Assembly: GCF_014397785.1 (NCBI RefSeq)
Contig: NZ_VZQQ01000045.1
Coordinates: 1-49,307, forward strand
Direction of reading: 5' to 3'
Origin: Paraburkholderia podalyriae
GTDB lineage: Bacteria > Pseudomonadota > Gammaproteobacteria > Burkholderiales > Burkholderiaceae
DNA: 49,307 nucleotides
Translations under genes and position numbers: made by a program
Part shown: piece after piece, positions 25,662 through 34,658 of the stretch
Layout: each line of letters starts with the position of its first letter
How positions within the stretch are numbered: the first letter of the stretch is position 1
The notes under the pieces: generated by a model
Told to the model about the DNA's origin: nothing
Database searches by the model: none
The model's input: only the letters and a program-made list of their open reading frames with translations

Positions 25662-25695
25662 GACCGGAGTTGGTGCTTTAGCACTTACTCCGGTC
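25662..25695 (-). promoter_or_regulatory. Strong stem-loop in the yggX leader
   Basis: GACCGGAGT (25662-25670) pairs with ACTCCGGTC (25687-25695), and an inner GTGC / GCAC adds four pairs around a TTTA loop. It sits 20 nt before the yggX ATG and just upstream of AGGAG. With no T-run it is not a terminator; an RNA stability element, processing site or regulatory hairpin is more likely. Confidence 0.5.
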
Positions 25696-25772
25696 CCATG
25701 AAAAATGGTTTCTGTATCAACCTGGGGCGGGCAGACGCCGGTTCGGATCAGATGGGGGCGATCACGAAGTAC

Positions 25773-27161
25773 TCAAAGCTGTTTCATCAGCACGAGCGAT
25801 TTGCGCTGCCAGTTATAGAGTCGGCGGCGGTCTTCAGGCAAGTCGTCGACCGTAACCTTGACGAAGCCGCGCTTCAGGAACCAGTGTTCGGTGCGCGTGG
25901 TGAGCACGAAAATGCGCGTGAGGCCGCGCGCCCGCGCACGCTGTTCGATGCGCTTGAGCAGGCGCTCGCCGTCGCCGGTGCCTTGCGCTTCGGGCGCGAC
26001 GGTCAGGCACGCCATTTCGCCGATGCGCTCCTGCGGATACGGATACAGCGCTGCGCAGCCGAACAGCACGCCGTCGTGCTCGATTACCGAGAAATGGTCG
26101 ATATCGCGTTCGATCTGGTGACGGCCGCGCCGCACCAGCGTGCCGTCTGTTTCGAGCGGCTCGATCAGCGAGAGAATGCCGCCGACGTCGTCCGGCGTCG
26201 CTTCGCGCAGGCTTTCGAGATTCTCGTACGAGATCATCGTGCCGACGCCATCGTGCAGGAATAGTTCGAGCAGCAGGCTGCCGTCAAGCGCGTACGGGAT
26301 GATGTGCGCGCGCGGCACGCCGCCGCGACAGGCGCGGATTGAATGCTTAAGGTAAAACGCGGCGTCGCCGGTGACTTCGCCGCTTTCGTGCAGCTTGTAG
26401 GCGTCGTCGAGCGACAGTTCGCGGATCAGCTCGGTGGCACTTTCGCCGGTTTCCATCAGGCCCGGCGTTTCGGTCAGGAACACGATCTTGTCGGCGCGCA
26501 GCGCGATCGCCGCGGCCGAGGCCACGTCCTCCATCGACAGATTGAACGCTTCGCCGGTGGGCGAGAAGCCGAGCGGCGACAGCAGCACGAGCTTGCGGCT
26601 CGCGAGCGAGTGGCGGATCGAATCCGCGTCGATCTTGCGCACGAGGCCCGTGTGCTGGAAGTCGACGCCGTCGAGAATGCCGACCGGGCGCGCCGTCACG
26701 AAGTTGCCCGACACGACGCTGATGTGCGCGTGCGCCATTGGTGTGTTCGGCAAACCCTGGCTGATCGCGGCCTCGATGTCGAGACGCACTTCGCCGGCCG
26801 CTTCCTTCGCGGACTCGAGCGCGCGCGCATCGGTGATGCGCATGCCGTGCGAAAACTCCGATTCGACGCCGTGCAGGCTCATCTGCTCCTCAACCTGTGG
26901 GCGCGAGCCATGCACCAGCACGATCTGGATGCCCATTGCTTGCAGCAGCGCGATGTCGGACACGAGCGCATTCAGTAGCCCCTGATGCACCACTTCGCCG
27001 CCGAAACCGACCACGAAGGTCTTGTTTCGGAACGCGTGGATATACGGAGCGACTGAACGCATCCAGTCGACGAATTGCGCGTGCTGGGCCAGTGTTTCCG
27101 GCGAGTCGGCGGGGGCCGGAACGCTCGCGGGCGCAGGGACGAGGTCGGTTTGGGAATTCAT
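25773..27161 (-). CDS. argA: Amino-acid N-acetyltransferase (N-acetylglutamate synthase)
   Basis: 462 aa from MNSQTDLVPAPASVPAPADS, with a Pro/Ala-rich lead, then an amino-acid-kinase-like domain (about 40-300: FVVGFGGEVV, VLVHGSRPQVEEQM, LLSPLGFSPTGEAFNL) and a GNAT domain (about 315-460: MACLTVAPEAQGTGDGERLL, T-T-R-T-E-H-W-F-L-K-R-G-F). This is the classic bifunctional-architecture ArgA: acetyl-CoA + L-glutamate to N-acetylglutamate, the first step of arginine synthesis, with the kinase-like domain binding arginine for feedback. The Q-G-T-G-D-G-E acetyl-CoA loop is the usual form. It diverges from hrpA across only 23 nt. Confidence 0.96.
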   Translation of the reverse strand: MNSQTDLVPAPASVPAPADSPETLAQHAQFVDWMRSVAPYIHAFRNKTFVVGFGGEVVHQGLLNALVSDIALLQAMGIQIVLVHGSRPQVEEQMSLHGVESEFSHGMRITDARALESAKEAAGEVRLDIEAAISQGLPNTPMAHAHISVVSGNFVTARPVGILDGVDFQHTGLVRKIDADSIRHSLASRKLVLLSPLGFSPTGEAFNLSMEDVASAAAIALRADKIVFLTETPGLMETGESATELIRELSLDDAYKLHESGEVTGDAAFYLKHSIRACRGGVPRAHIIPYALDGSLLLELFLHDGVGTMISYENLESLREATPDDVGGILSLIEPLETDGTLVRRGRHQIERDIDHFSVIEHDGVLFGCAALYPYPQERIGEMACLTVAPEAQGTGDGERLLKRIEQRARARGLTRIFVLTTRTEHWFLKRGFVKVTVDDLPEDRRRLYNWQRKSLVLMKQL

Positions 27162-27164
27162 GCC

Positions 27165-27184
27165 GGGGATTATAATGCGCCCCC
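27165..27184. promoter_or_regulatory. Palindromic -10 element shared by argA and hrpA
   Basis: ATTATAAT (27169-27176) is self-complementary and offers TATAAT on both strands, inside a GGGG ... CCCC frame. Rightward transcription would begin near 27183 (hrpA ATG at 27185); leftward near 27162 (argA ATG at 27161). Both mRNAs would be leaderless or nearly so. The -35 regions are weak on both sides (GGTACA on the left-going strand at 18-nt spacing). Confidence 0.42.
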
Positions 27185-30100
27185 ATGTCGAATGTACCCA
27201 AAAGTCCCGCTCGGGCGAACGAGAAACCGGCGCCCGCCGGCGAGCCGGCCAAGCCCGGCGATACGATGCGCCGCCCAGCGCAGGATGCGAGACCCGACAA
27301 GGCGCGCGACGCGCGTCGGGGGGCGGACGCATCTGCGCGAAACATGCCGCCGGAACGGGGCGGTGAAGGTCGCGAAGGTCGCGAAGAGCACGCGGGCGCG
27401 CGCGGCGCGCGGCGCGAACCGCGGCAGTCGCGGGTCGTCGAGCCGAATCCGATTCCGCCGATCACCTTCCCCGAAGCGCTTCCTGTCTCCGGTCGTCGCG
27501 ACGAGATTGGGCGGGCGATCGCGGAGAATCAGGTCGTGATCGTGTCGGGTGAAACCGGCTCGGGCAAGACTACGCAGCTGCCGAAAATCTGCCTCGCGCT
27601 CGGCCGTGGTCTCGGTGCCGGCGGCAATGGTCTGATCGGCCATACGCAGCCGCGCCGGATCGCCGCGTCGGCGACCGGGCGCCGTATCGCCGAGGAGCTC
27701 GGCACGCCGTTCGGCGACGTGGTCGGCTACAAGGTGCGCTTTAACGATAACCTTGCGCCCGGCGCATCGGTCAAGCTGATGACCGACGGCATTCTGCTTG
27801 CCGAAACGCAGACCGATCCGCTGCTGAACGCATATGACACGCTGATCATCGACGAAGCGCACGAGCGCAGCCTGAACATCGATTTTCTGCTTGGCTACCT
27901 GAAGGAGATTCTTCGGAAGCGCCGCGACCTGAAGTTGATCGTGACCTCGGCGACGATCGACGCCGACCGTTTCGCGCGCCACTTCGGCAGCGACGACAAG
28001 CCCGCCCCGGTCATCGAAGTCAGCGGGCGGCTCTATCCGGTCGAGATGCGTTACCGTCCGGTCGTCGAGGACAGCCCGGCGGTCAAGGCGGCGCAAGGGA
28101 CCTCGGGTGCAACGTCGTCTGGCCGCGAGCGCACGAAGACGCAGCGCGAGACCGATCGCGATCTGATGGAGGCAATCGTCGACGCCGTCGACGAACTGTG
28201 CCGCGAAGGCCCCGGCGACGTACTGGTGTTCCTGCCCGGCGAGCGAGAGATTCGCGACGCGGCCGAGGCGCTGCGCAAACATCATCCGCCCCATACGGAG
28301 ATTCTGCCGCTGTTCGCGCGGCTCTCGGCCGCTGAGCAGGAGCGCGTGTTCCGTGCGTCGAACGCGCGCCGCATCGTGCTCGCGACCAACGTCGCCGAAA
28401 CTTCGCTGACGGTCCCCGGCATCCGCTACGTGGTCGACACCGGTCTCGCGCGCGTGAAGCGCTACTCGTATCGCAATAAGGTCGAGCAGTTGCAGGTCGA
28501 GTCGATTTCTCAGGCCGCCGCGAACCAGCGCGCGGGGCGCTGCGGCCGGGTCGCTGATGGCATCTGCATTCGTCTGTACGAGGAGAGCGACTTCCAGGGC
28601 CGCGCGCGCTTCACCGATCCGGAAATTCTGCGTTCGTCGCTCGCCTCGGTGATTCTGCGCATGAAGTCGCTGCATCTGACGGCGATCGAAACGTTCCCGT
28701 TTATCGAGCCGCCGCCGGGCCGTGCGATTTCCGACGGCTATCAGTTGCTCAACGAGCTCGGCGCCGTCGACGACGACAATCAGTTGACGCCGCTCGGCCG
28801 CGAACTCGCGCGATTGCCGCTCGATCCGCGAGTCGGCCGCATGATTCTCGCCGCCCGTGACCAGCAGGCGCTGAAGGAAGTGCTGGTCATCGCGAGTGCG
28901 CTGTCCGTGCAGGACCCGCGCGATCGCCCGATCGAAGCGCAGGAGCAGGCCGACCAGGCACATCGCCGTTTCGCCGACGAGCGCTCCGAATTCCTGCAGT
29001 GGCTGAAGATCTGGAACTGGTTCGACGAAGCGATCGCGCACAAGAAATCGAACCGGCAACTGCGGGACGAGTGCCGCAAGAATTTCCTGTCGCAGCTGCG
29101 GCTGCGCGAGTGGCGCGACGTCCATTCGCAACTGCTGACCGTGGTGCGCGAGCACGGCTGGCGGCTGAACGAAGCGGAGGCGACGTTCGAGCAGATCCAT
29201 CTTGCGCTGCTGACCGGTCTGCTCGGCAACCTCGGCCTGAAGGCCGACGACGAGCCGTACTACCTCGGCGCGCGCGGCATCAAGTTCTATTTGTGGCCCG
29301 GTTCGGCGCTCGTGAAAAAAGCGGGCAAGTGGGTGATGGCTGCCGAACTCGTCGAAACGAGCCGGCTGTACGCGCGCTGTATCGCTAAAATCGAGCCGGA
29401 GTGGGTCGAGAAGGTCGGCGCGCATCTGCTGAAGAAGTCGCTGTCCGAGCCACATTGGGAGAAGCGCGCGGCGCAGGTGTCCGCATTCGAGCGCGCGATG
29501 CTGTACGGCCTGCCGATCTATCACCGGCGGCGGGTGGCGTTTGGCAAGCAGGACCCGGCGCGGGCGCGCGAGCTGTTCATTCGCGGTGCGCTCGTCGAAG
29601 GCGAGTTCGACACGAAGCTTGCGTTCTTCGCGCATAACCGCAAGCTGCTCGCCGACATCGAGCAGCTCGAGCACAAGTCGCGCCGCCAGGACGTGCTGGT
29701 CGACGACGAATTGATCTACGCGTTCTACGATCAGGCGCTGCCGGACGGCATCCATACCGGCGCGTCGTTCGAGCGCTGGTATCGCGACAAGGTCAAAAGG
29801 AGCGGCCAGGCGGAAGACAAGCTGCGGCTGTTGTATTTGTCCCGCGACGATCTGATGCGGCACGAAGCGGCGGGTGTCACGACCGATCTGTTCCCGAAGC
29901 GGCTGATGATGGCGGGCATCGAGATGGCGCTGACCTATCACTTCGAGCCGGGCACCCCACGCGACGGCGTGACGCTCGCGATGCCGCTGTTTGCGCTGAA
30001 CCAGGTCGACGCGCGCCGTTGTGAGTGGCTCGTGCCGGGGATGCTGAAGGAAAAGGCGCAGCTGCTGCTGAAGTCGCTGCCGCAGAAGCTGCGTCGGCAT

Positions 30101-31384
30101 TGCGTGCCGCTCCCCGAGTACGCGGCGGGCTTCGCTGAACGGCACAACGCGCAGCGCTTTGGAGCAGGGGGCCTGCTCGAGGCGCTGATCGCCGACGTGC
30201 GTGAGCAGACCCAGGTCGCGATGAAGCAGTCCGACTTCAAGCTCGAGACGCTGCCCGCGCATCTGTTCATGAACTTCAAGGTCATCGACGAACATGGCCG
30301 GCAACTCGCGATGGGGCGCAATCTGTCGCAACTGCGCGCCGAGCTCGGCGCTCAGGCGCAGCAGCACTTCCAGAGGCTCGTCTCGGGCGCGGCGGGCGCC
30401 GCGTTGGCCGATGCGGGCGGCGGCGTCGCGACACCTGCGCGGTCCGCGGATCTGGCCCCGAGCGGCGCGTCGCGCGGCAAGGGCGCAGCGGCTCCACGGT
30501 CCGCGACGCCGGATGCCGCACCGGCCACCGCGCTGTACGAAAACCTGACCACGTGGAATTTCGGCAAGCTGCCCGAGTTGCTCGAAATTCGCCGCGGCGG
30601 TCAGACGCTGTTCGGATACCCAGCGCTGGTGGATCGCGGCACGCATTGCGACGTCGAGGTGTTCGATTCGCCGGAGGAAGCCGCACGGATTCATCGGGCG
30701 GGCTTGCGTCGGCTTTTCGCGCTGCAGTTGAAGGAGCCGATCAAGTATTTGGAGAAGAATCTGCCGGGCCTGCGCGAGATGGCAATGCAGTTCATGCCGC
30801 GCGGCACACAGGAAGAACTGCGCGATCAGCTGATCGACACCGCACTCGACCGGGCGTGTCTGCAGGATCCGCTGCCCGACGACGATGCGAGCTTCCATAC
30901 CCGACGTGACGAAGGGCGTAGCCGCCTCACGTTGCTCGCGCAGGAAATCTCGCGGCTGGTCGGGCAGATCCTCGGCGAATACGCGAGCCTGACGAAGAAG
31001 CTGCTGCAGGCGAAGCCGTTCGCGGCCGCGTACGCCGATCTGCAGAGTCAGCTCGATGGGCTGATCGGCAAGCGTTTTGTCGTCGATACGCCGTATGCCC
31101 AGCTCGCACATTTCCCGCGTTATCTGAAGGGGATGGCGCTGCGTATCGACAAGCTGCGCGCTGACGCCATGCGCGACGCGCGGCAGTTCGCCGAATTCCA
31201 GCCGCTGCTGCAGCACTACCAGCGGGCGGTGTCGCAGCGCGGGGGCGTCGTGGATCCACGGCTCGCGGAATTCCGCTGGCTGCTCGAGGAGTTGCGCGTC
31301 TCGCTGTTTGCGCAGGAGCTGCGCACCCCGATGCCGGTTTCGGTGAAGCGCCTGCAAAAGGTGTGGGAGTCGATGCAGCGCTAA
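27185..31384 (+). CDS. hrpA: ATP-dependent RNA helicase HrpA
   Basis: 1399 aa. The N-terminal 90 residues are a disordered basic Pro/Arg/Gly-rich extension, so a later start is possible, e.g. at one of the Met codons within it. Then DEAH-box helicase core: Walker A GETGSGKT at 122-129, TQPRRIAASATGRRIAEEL, DEAH at 223-226, SATI, the ETSLTVPGIRYVVDTG motif and QRAGRCGR. After the core come helicase-associated (HA2) and OB domains and a long DUF3418 C-terminal region typical of bacterial HrpA (YALPDGIHTG-like segment, FMNFKVIDEHGRQLAMGRNL). Length matches family size (about 1300) plus the lead. HrpA acts in the cytoplasm on mRNA, including resolution of stalled ribosomes in E. coli. It diverges from argA. 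Confidence 0.96.
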   Translation: MSNVPKSPARANEKPAPAGEPAKPGDTMRRPAQDARPDKARDARRGADASARNMPPERGGEGREGREEHAGARGARREPRQSRVVEPNPIPPITFPEALPVSGRRDEIGRAIAENQVVIVSGETGSGKTTQLPKICLALGRGLGAGGNGLIGHTQPRRIAASATGRRIAEELGTPFGDVVGYKVRFNDNLAPGASVKLMTDGILLAETQTDPLLNAYDTLIIDEAHERSLNIDFLLGYLKEILRKRRDLKLIVTSATIDADRFARHFGSDDKPAPVIEVSGRLYPVEMRYRPVVEDSPAVKAAQGTSGATSSGRERTKTQRETDRDLMEAIVDAVDELCREGPGDVLVFLPGEREIRDAAEALRKHHPPHTEILPLFARLSAAEQERVFRASNARRIVLATNVAETSLTVPGIRYVVDTGLARVKRYSYRNKVEQLQVESISQAAANQRAGRCGRVADGICIRLYEESDFQGRARFTDPEILRSSLASVILRMKSLHLTAIETFPFIEPPPGRAISDGYQLLNELGAVDDDNQLTPLGRELARLPLDPRVGRMILAARDQQALKEVLVIASALSVQDPRDRPIEAQEQADQAHRRFADERSEFLQWLKIWNWFDEAIAHKKSNRQLRDECRKNFLSQLRLREWRDVHSQLLTVVREHGWRLNEAEATFEQIHLALLTGLLGNLGLKADDEPYYLGARGIKFYLWPGSALVKKAGKWVMAAELVETSRLYARCIAKIEPEWVEKVGAHLLKKSLSEPHWEKRAAQVSAFERAMLYGLPIYHRRRVAFGKQDPARARELFIRGALVEGEFDTKLAFFAHNRKLLADIEQLEHKSRRQDVLVDDELIYAFYDQALPDGIHTGASFERWYRDKVKRSGQAEDKLRLLYLSRDDLMRHEAAGVTTDLFPKRLMMAGIEMALTYHFEPGTPRDGVTLAMPLFALNQVDARRCEWLVPGMLKEKAQLLLKSLPQKLRRHCVPLPEYAAGFAERHNAQRFGAGGLLEALIADVREQTQVAMKQSDFKLETLPAHLFMNFKVIDEHGRQLAMGRNLSQLRAELGAQAQQHFQRLVSGAAGAALADAGGGVATPARSADLAPSGASRGKGAAAPRSATPDAAPATALYENLTTWNFGKLPELLEIRRGGQTLFGYPALVDRGTHCDVEVFDSPEEAARIHRAGLRRLFALQLKEPIKYLEKNLPGLREMAMQFMPRGTQEELRDQLIDTALDRACLQDPLPDDDASFHTRRDEGRSRLTLLAQEISRLVGQILGEYASLTKKLLQAKPFAAAYADLQSQLDGLIGKRFVVDTPYAQLAHFPRYLKGMALRIDKLRADAMRDARQFAEFQPLLQHYQRAVSQRGGVVDPRLAEFRWLLEELRVSLFAQELRTPMPVSVKRLQKVWESMQR

Positions 31385-31387
31385 AGT

Positions 31388-31423
31388 CAGGCCGCTCAGG
31401 CCGCTCAGGCCGCTCAGGCCGCT
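31388..31423. repeat. 9-bp tandem repeat CAGGCCGCT x4
   Basis: Four perfect copies begin 3 bp after the hrpA stop. No palindrome and no T-run. The remaining 134 bp to the adhesin gene hold no clear terminator for either convergent gene. Confidence 0.9.
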
Positions 31424-31557
31424 CATTCGCGGACGCTGGACACTACGCGTGCACGGCGGGCGACGAGCGGCCGGCGCACCGATGCGCGCGGTGCACCGAG
31501 CGTTCGCTGCGCAACGTCGCGGCCGGTCGCTGTCCGACACGATCGCTTCAGCTGACT

Positions 31558-34065
31558 TCACCAATGCATCCCCGCGCCGATCGATGCGCCGAACTGCCCG
31601 CGCGAGTCGGTGCTGCCCTGGACCTTGTAGATCCATTTGCCGGTGTCCGACAACTGCGACACGCTGATCGCGAGCGCAGATTGGCCGCCGTACGTGCCGC
31701 CCGCCATCGCGACCATACCGTGTCCCGGCATGACCGCTTGCGGCAAGCCCGCCATCGCGAGCGCCGATGCCGTGCCCCCATAGCTATCCCGGCGGGCCGA
31801 GCGGATCTGGTCGTCGGTATAGTGGTTCACGTCGCTGATCGCGTCACTCACGCTTTGCTGAAGCTGATTGACGTTGACCGCGTCGGTGCCTCGCACGCCG
31901 GCCGCGACGTTGGCGATCTGCCGTTCCTGGCCTGCGGCGCCAACCGACACTGTGTTCGCGCGGTCCGCGACGGAACCCTGGCCTAAGGCCACCGAGTTGT
32001 CGGCGCTCGCGCTGGCTGCGGCGCCGAGCGCCGTGGCGTTGTTGCCGCTGGCGACGGCGTTCGCGCCGATGCCTGCCGCATTGGCGCCGCTCGCTTGTGC
32101 ATTCGCTCCGACCGCAATGGCGTTGGCGCCGCCCGCCTGCGCGTTCGCACCCTCGGCGAGTGCGTTGGTGCCGCTCGCCAGCGCATTCGCTCCGGCCGCG
32201 ATCGCGTGCACGCCGGTCGCCTGCGCGCTTTCACTCGCGCTATCGCCTGCCGCACTGAACAACGCGTCGGGCGAACCGATCGCCGCATTATTGATCGCGC
32301 CTTCGAGCGCCGCGTTCAGTTGACCGAGGTTGACCGCGTCGGACGCCACTGCGCCGTCCGCGACGTTGTGGATGACGGTACCCTCCGTTGGGTCGCCGTC
32401 GAGCGTAACGCTGTTCCGGTTGATGCTGCCGTCGGCGTTCTTGTCGTACATGACCGCGCCGTCGAGTTTCGCCGCGGTCGCGCTGCTCTGGTCGCTCACT
32501 ACTTTCAGTTGCGCGACGTTGACCGCGTCGGTGTCGGCGGTTCCGGCTGCCACGTTGGTGATCTGACGCTCGTTGCCCGCTGAACCGACCGACACGGTCC
32601 CTGCGCGATCGGCGATCGAACCCTGACCGAGCGCGACGGAGTTTGCGGCTAGTGCGCTCGAGTTATAACCGAGCGAAAGCGCGTTGTCGGCGGCCGCACT
32701 GGCGCCGGAGCCGAGCGCGAGCGCGCCGACGCCATTCGCCGTGGCGTTGGCACCGAGCGCCGTCGCCCCGGTGCCGTAGGCCGACGCTGATGCGCCCAAC
32801 GAAGTCGTGTTGGCCGTGCCGGCGACGGCGCCCGCGCCGATCGCGGTCGAGTCAGTCCCGTTCGCTTTGGCGCTGGTGCCGAAGGCGGATGCGTTGGTGC
32901 CCACGGCGCTGGCGTTGCTGCCCGCGGCGAGTGCGTGCGTGCCGTCTGCGAGCGCGTCGTTCGAGCCGTCGGCCGGGTCAGCAGCGTCGAAGTAATGCAG
33001 CGCGCTGCTTTGAGCAAGCGCATCGACCTTGCCGTCGACCGCGCTCAACTGGCTCACGTTTACCGCGTCGGTGAGCGCCGCGCCCGCGGCGACGTTGGTC
33101 AGGCGACGCTCGTTATTCGCCGAGCCGAGTGAGACTTCGCCTGACGCGCTGGCCGCTGCGATCGGCGTGGCGCCCGTTCCCGCCGGCGCAAACGCGCTTT
33201 GCGACAGGTCTGTCGTGGTGCTGGAAGCGGCGCCCAGCGCGACGCTATTGTCGGCGCTCGCATTCGCGTTGGTGCCGAGCGCGATCGCACCGGCGCCCAC
33301 GGCCGTTGCGCCGAATCCGATTGCGCTCGCATAGGCGCCGCTCGCCTGCGCGGCTACGCCGAGTGCGATGGCGCCGACGCCGCTGACGAGAGCATTACTG
33401 CCAAGCGCGACGCTCGAGTCCGCCAGCGCCGACGCCCATGCTCCCGCGGCAAGCGAGTTGGTGCCGCCGGCCTGCGCGACATAGCCGAGCGCGGTTGATC
33501 CGATGCTGGAAGCCGTGGACTGAGAGCCGAACGCGGAGGCGGCCGAGCTAGCCGCTATTGAACCGGCTCCCGACGCGACCGAGTCGACGCCGAGCGCCGA
33601 CGCGTTGAGGCCGATCGCAGTCGCGCGGTCCGCCTGCGCGTTCGCGTAGGGCCCTAAGGCGCTCGCACCTTCGCCTCGTGCGGAAGTGGAGGGCCCTATC
33701 GCGACGGCGCCGTCGCCCTGCGCCCTGGCGTTCGCTCCTACCGCGATCGCGTCGATCTTTTGCGCGGTCGCCTGCGAGCCCAGCGCCAGCGATGAGTTGC
33801 CGCTCGCGGTGGCCTGTGCGCCTATCGCGACCGCGACGTCGCCGGGCGCGCTGGCCGTGCCTACCTCGACGGAATCGACGCCGGCTCCGGTCGCTTCGGT
33901 GACGTAAAGTGCCGCCGCTATAGCCACGCCCGCGGTACCTCGAACCGCGCGGGCGATGCTTTTCTGGCGCGCGCAAGCGCGGTGTACTTGCAGGCAGGCC
34001 GTTCGGGGCGCCGCGATTTTGATTTGAGACGGTGCACGGCAAATTATCGAAATATTGTTTTTCAT
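31558..34065 (-). CDS. Trimeric autotransporter adhesin (YadA-like)
   Basis: 835 aa from the ATG at 34065. A long basic N-terminal region (about residues 1-42) precedes a hydrophobic signal segment, GTAGVAIAAALYV. The passenger is built of YadA-head repeats of about 14 residues (A-x-A-x-G-x-x-A-x-A), in three blocks separated by neck modules (ERRLTNVAAGAALTDAVNVS, ERQITNVAAGTADTDAVNVA, ERQIANVAAGVRGTDAVNVN; also IHNVADGAVASDAVNLGQL). The C-terminal 80 residues form the YadA membrane anchor (SALAMAGLPQAVMPGHGMVA ending GASIGAGMHW). It is secreted as an outer-membrane trimer by type V secretion and is likely adhesive. The usual ESPR start motif is not obvious. It converges on hrpA. Confidence 0.93.
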   Translation of the reverse strand: MKNNISIICRAPSQIKIAAPRTACLQVHRACARQKSIARAVRGTAGVAIAAALYVTEATGAGVDSVEVGTASAPGDVAVAIGAQATASGNSSLALGSQATAQKIDAIAVGANARAQGDGAVAIGPSTSARGEGASALGPYANAQADRATAIGLNASALGVDSVASGAGSIAASSAASAFGSQSTASSIGSTALGYVAQAGGTNSLAAGAWASALADSSVALGSNALVSGVGAIALGVAAQASGAYASAIGFGATAVGAGAIALGTNANASADNSVALGAASSTTTDLSQSAFAPAGTGATPIAAASASGEVSLGSANNERRLTNVAAGAALTDAVNVSQLSAVDGKVDALAQSSALHYFDAADPADGSNDALADGTHALAAGSNASAVGTNASAFGTSAKANGTDSTAIGAGAVAGTANTTSLGASASAYGTGATALGANATANGVGALALGSGASAAADNALSLGYNSSALAANSVALGQGSIADRAGTVSVGSAGNERQITNVAAGTADTDAVNVAQLKVVSDQSSATAAKLDGAVMYDKNADGSINRNSVTLDGDPTEGTVIHNVADGAVASDAVNLGQLNAALEGAINNAAIGSPDALFSAAGDSASESAQATGVHAIAAGANALASGTNALAEGANAQAGGANAIAVGANAQASGANAAGIGANAVASGNNATALGAAASASADNSVALGQGSVADRANTVSVGAAGQERQIANVAAGVRGTDAVNVNQLQQSVSDAISDVNHYTDDQIRSARRDSYGGTASALAMAGLPQAVMPGHGMVAMAGGTYGGQSALAISVSQLSDTGKWIYKVQGSTDSRGQFGASIGAGMHW

Positions 34066-34658
34066 CAATTAATGATTCTCCGCAATATTGTGGTTGATGG
34101 TACGCAGCGCGTAATCCGACATTAACGAGATGTCATTGCCGGATGGTTTGAAAATTTGAAAATATAAAAACACCAGTCGTTGGGAAGACCTGCGTTATTT
34201 GGTCGAGCGCGCGCCGGCCCCGGCGTTGTACGCTCGGATTTCGCGTAAGAAGCGCGGGAGGGGCGGTGCGTAAGGAGAATTCTCCGATGTCCGCGTTCGA
34301 TTCGGATATCAGCGAACTCCGAAATTCAATCGAGCTAAAAAATATATTAATACGGGTAACTTTTTATTGATAAGAAAAAAGGAATAATTCCTATTGTTTT
34401 CGCTAATGATTTGCGCGATTTTAACGTGTGACAGGTGCATGATTGATCCTGATGGGGAGAACACGTTGATTGCTCGCTCGATGATTGCTCACTCGAAACG
34501 CGCAGCGCGAACATGAAACTGGGTGCGCAAGACGAACTTTCCCGCATGCAGCCACACTTCATGCACCCGTCATTTTTCTGACGTCGCGCGGGGACTTACG
34601 TCAACCGCTCGGGCCGGCAAACGTTCTACAATAAGGATTGTTCTCGAAGCGAGTTTTC
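34066..34658. other. AT-rich divergent gap between adhesin and beta-propeller genes
   Basis: 593 bp, visibly AT-rich from about 34070 to 34440 in contrast to all neighbours, with short palindromes such as GGAATAATTCC near 34380. No credible gene; a 71-codon frame (34347-34562, leftward) has no family features. TACAAT at 34627-34632 may be the -10 of the propeller gene. The composition suggests foreign DNA or a regulatory region for the adhesin. Confidence 0.45.
34468..34497. repeat. 15-bp tandem duplication GATTGCTC(G/A)CTCGA(T/A)
   Basis: Two adjacent copies with two mismatches, about 160 bp upstream of the beta-propeller start. It could be paired binding sites for one regulator. Confidence 0.55.

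Noticed and set aside
31388..31423. CRISPR-like array
   Set aside because: The 9-bp units are contiguous, with no spacers. None of the tandem tracts in this window (31388, 36775, 43548) has the repeat-spacer pattern.
27170..31636. 1488-codon open frame antisense to hrpA
   Set aside because: It mirrors hrpA codon by codon, is extremely Arg/Gln/Leu-rich and has no family features. It is a by-product of high GC at third positions.
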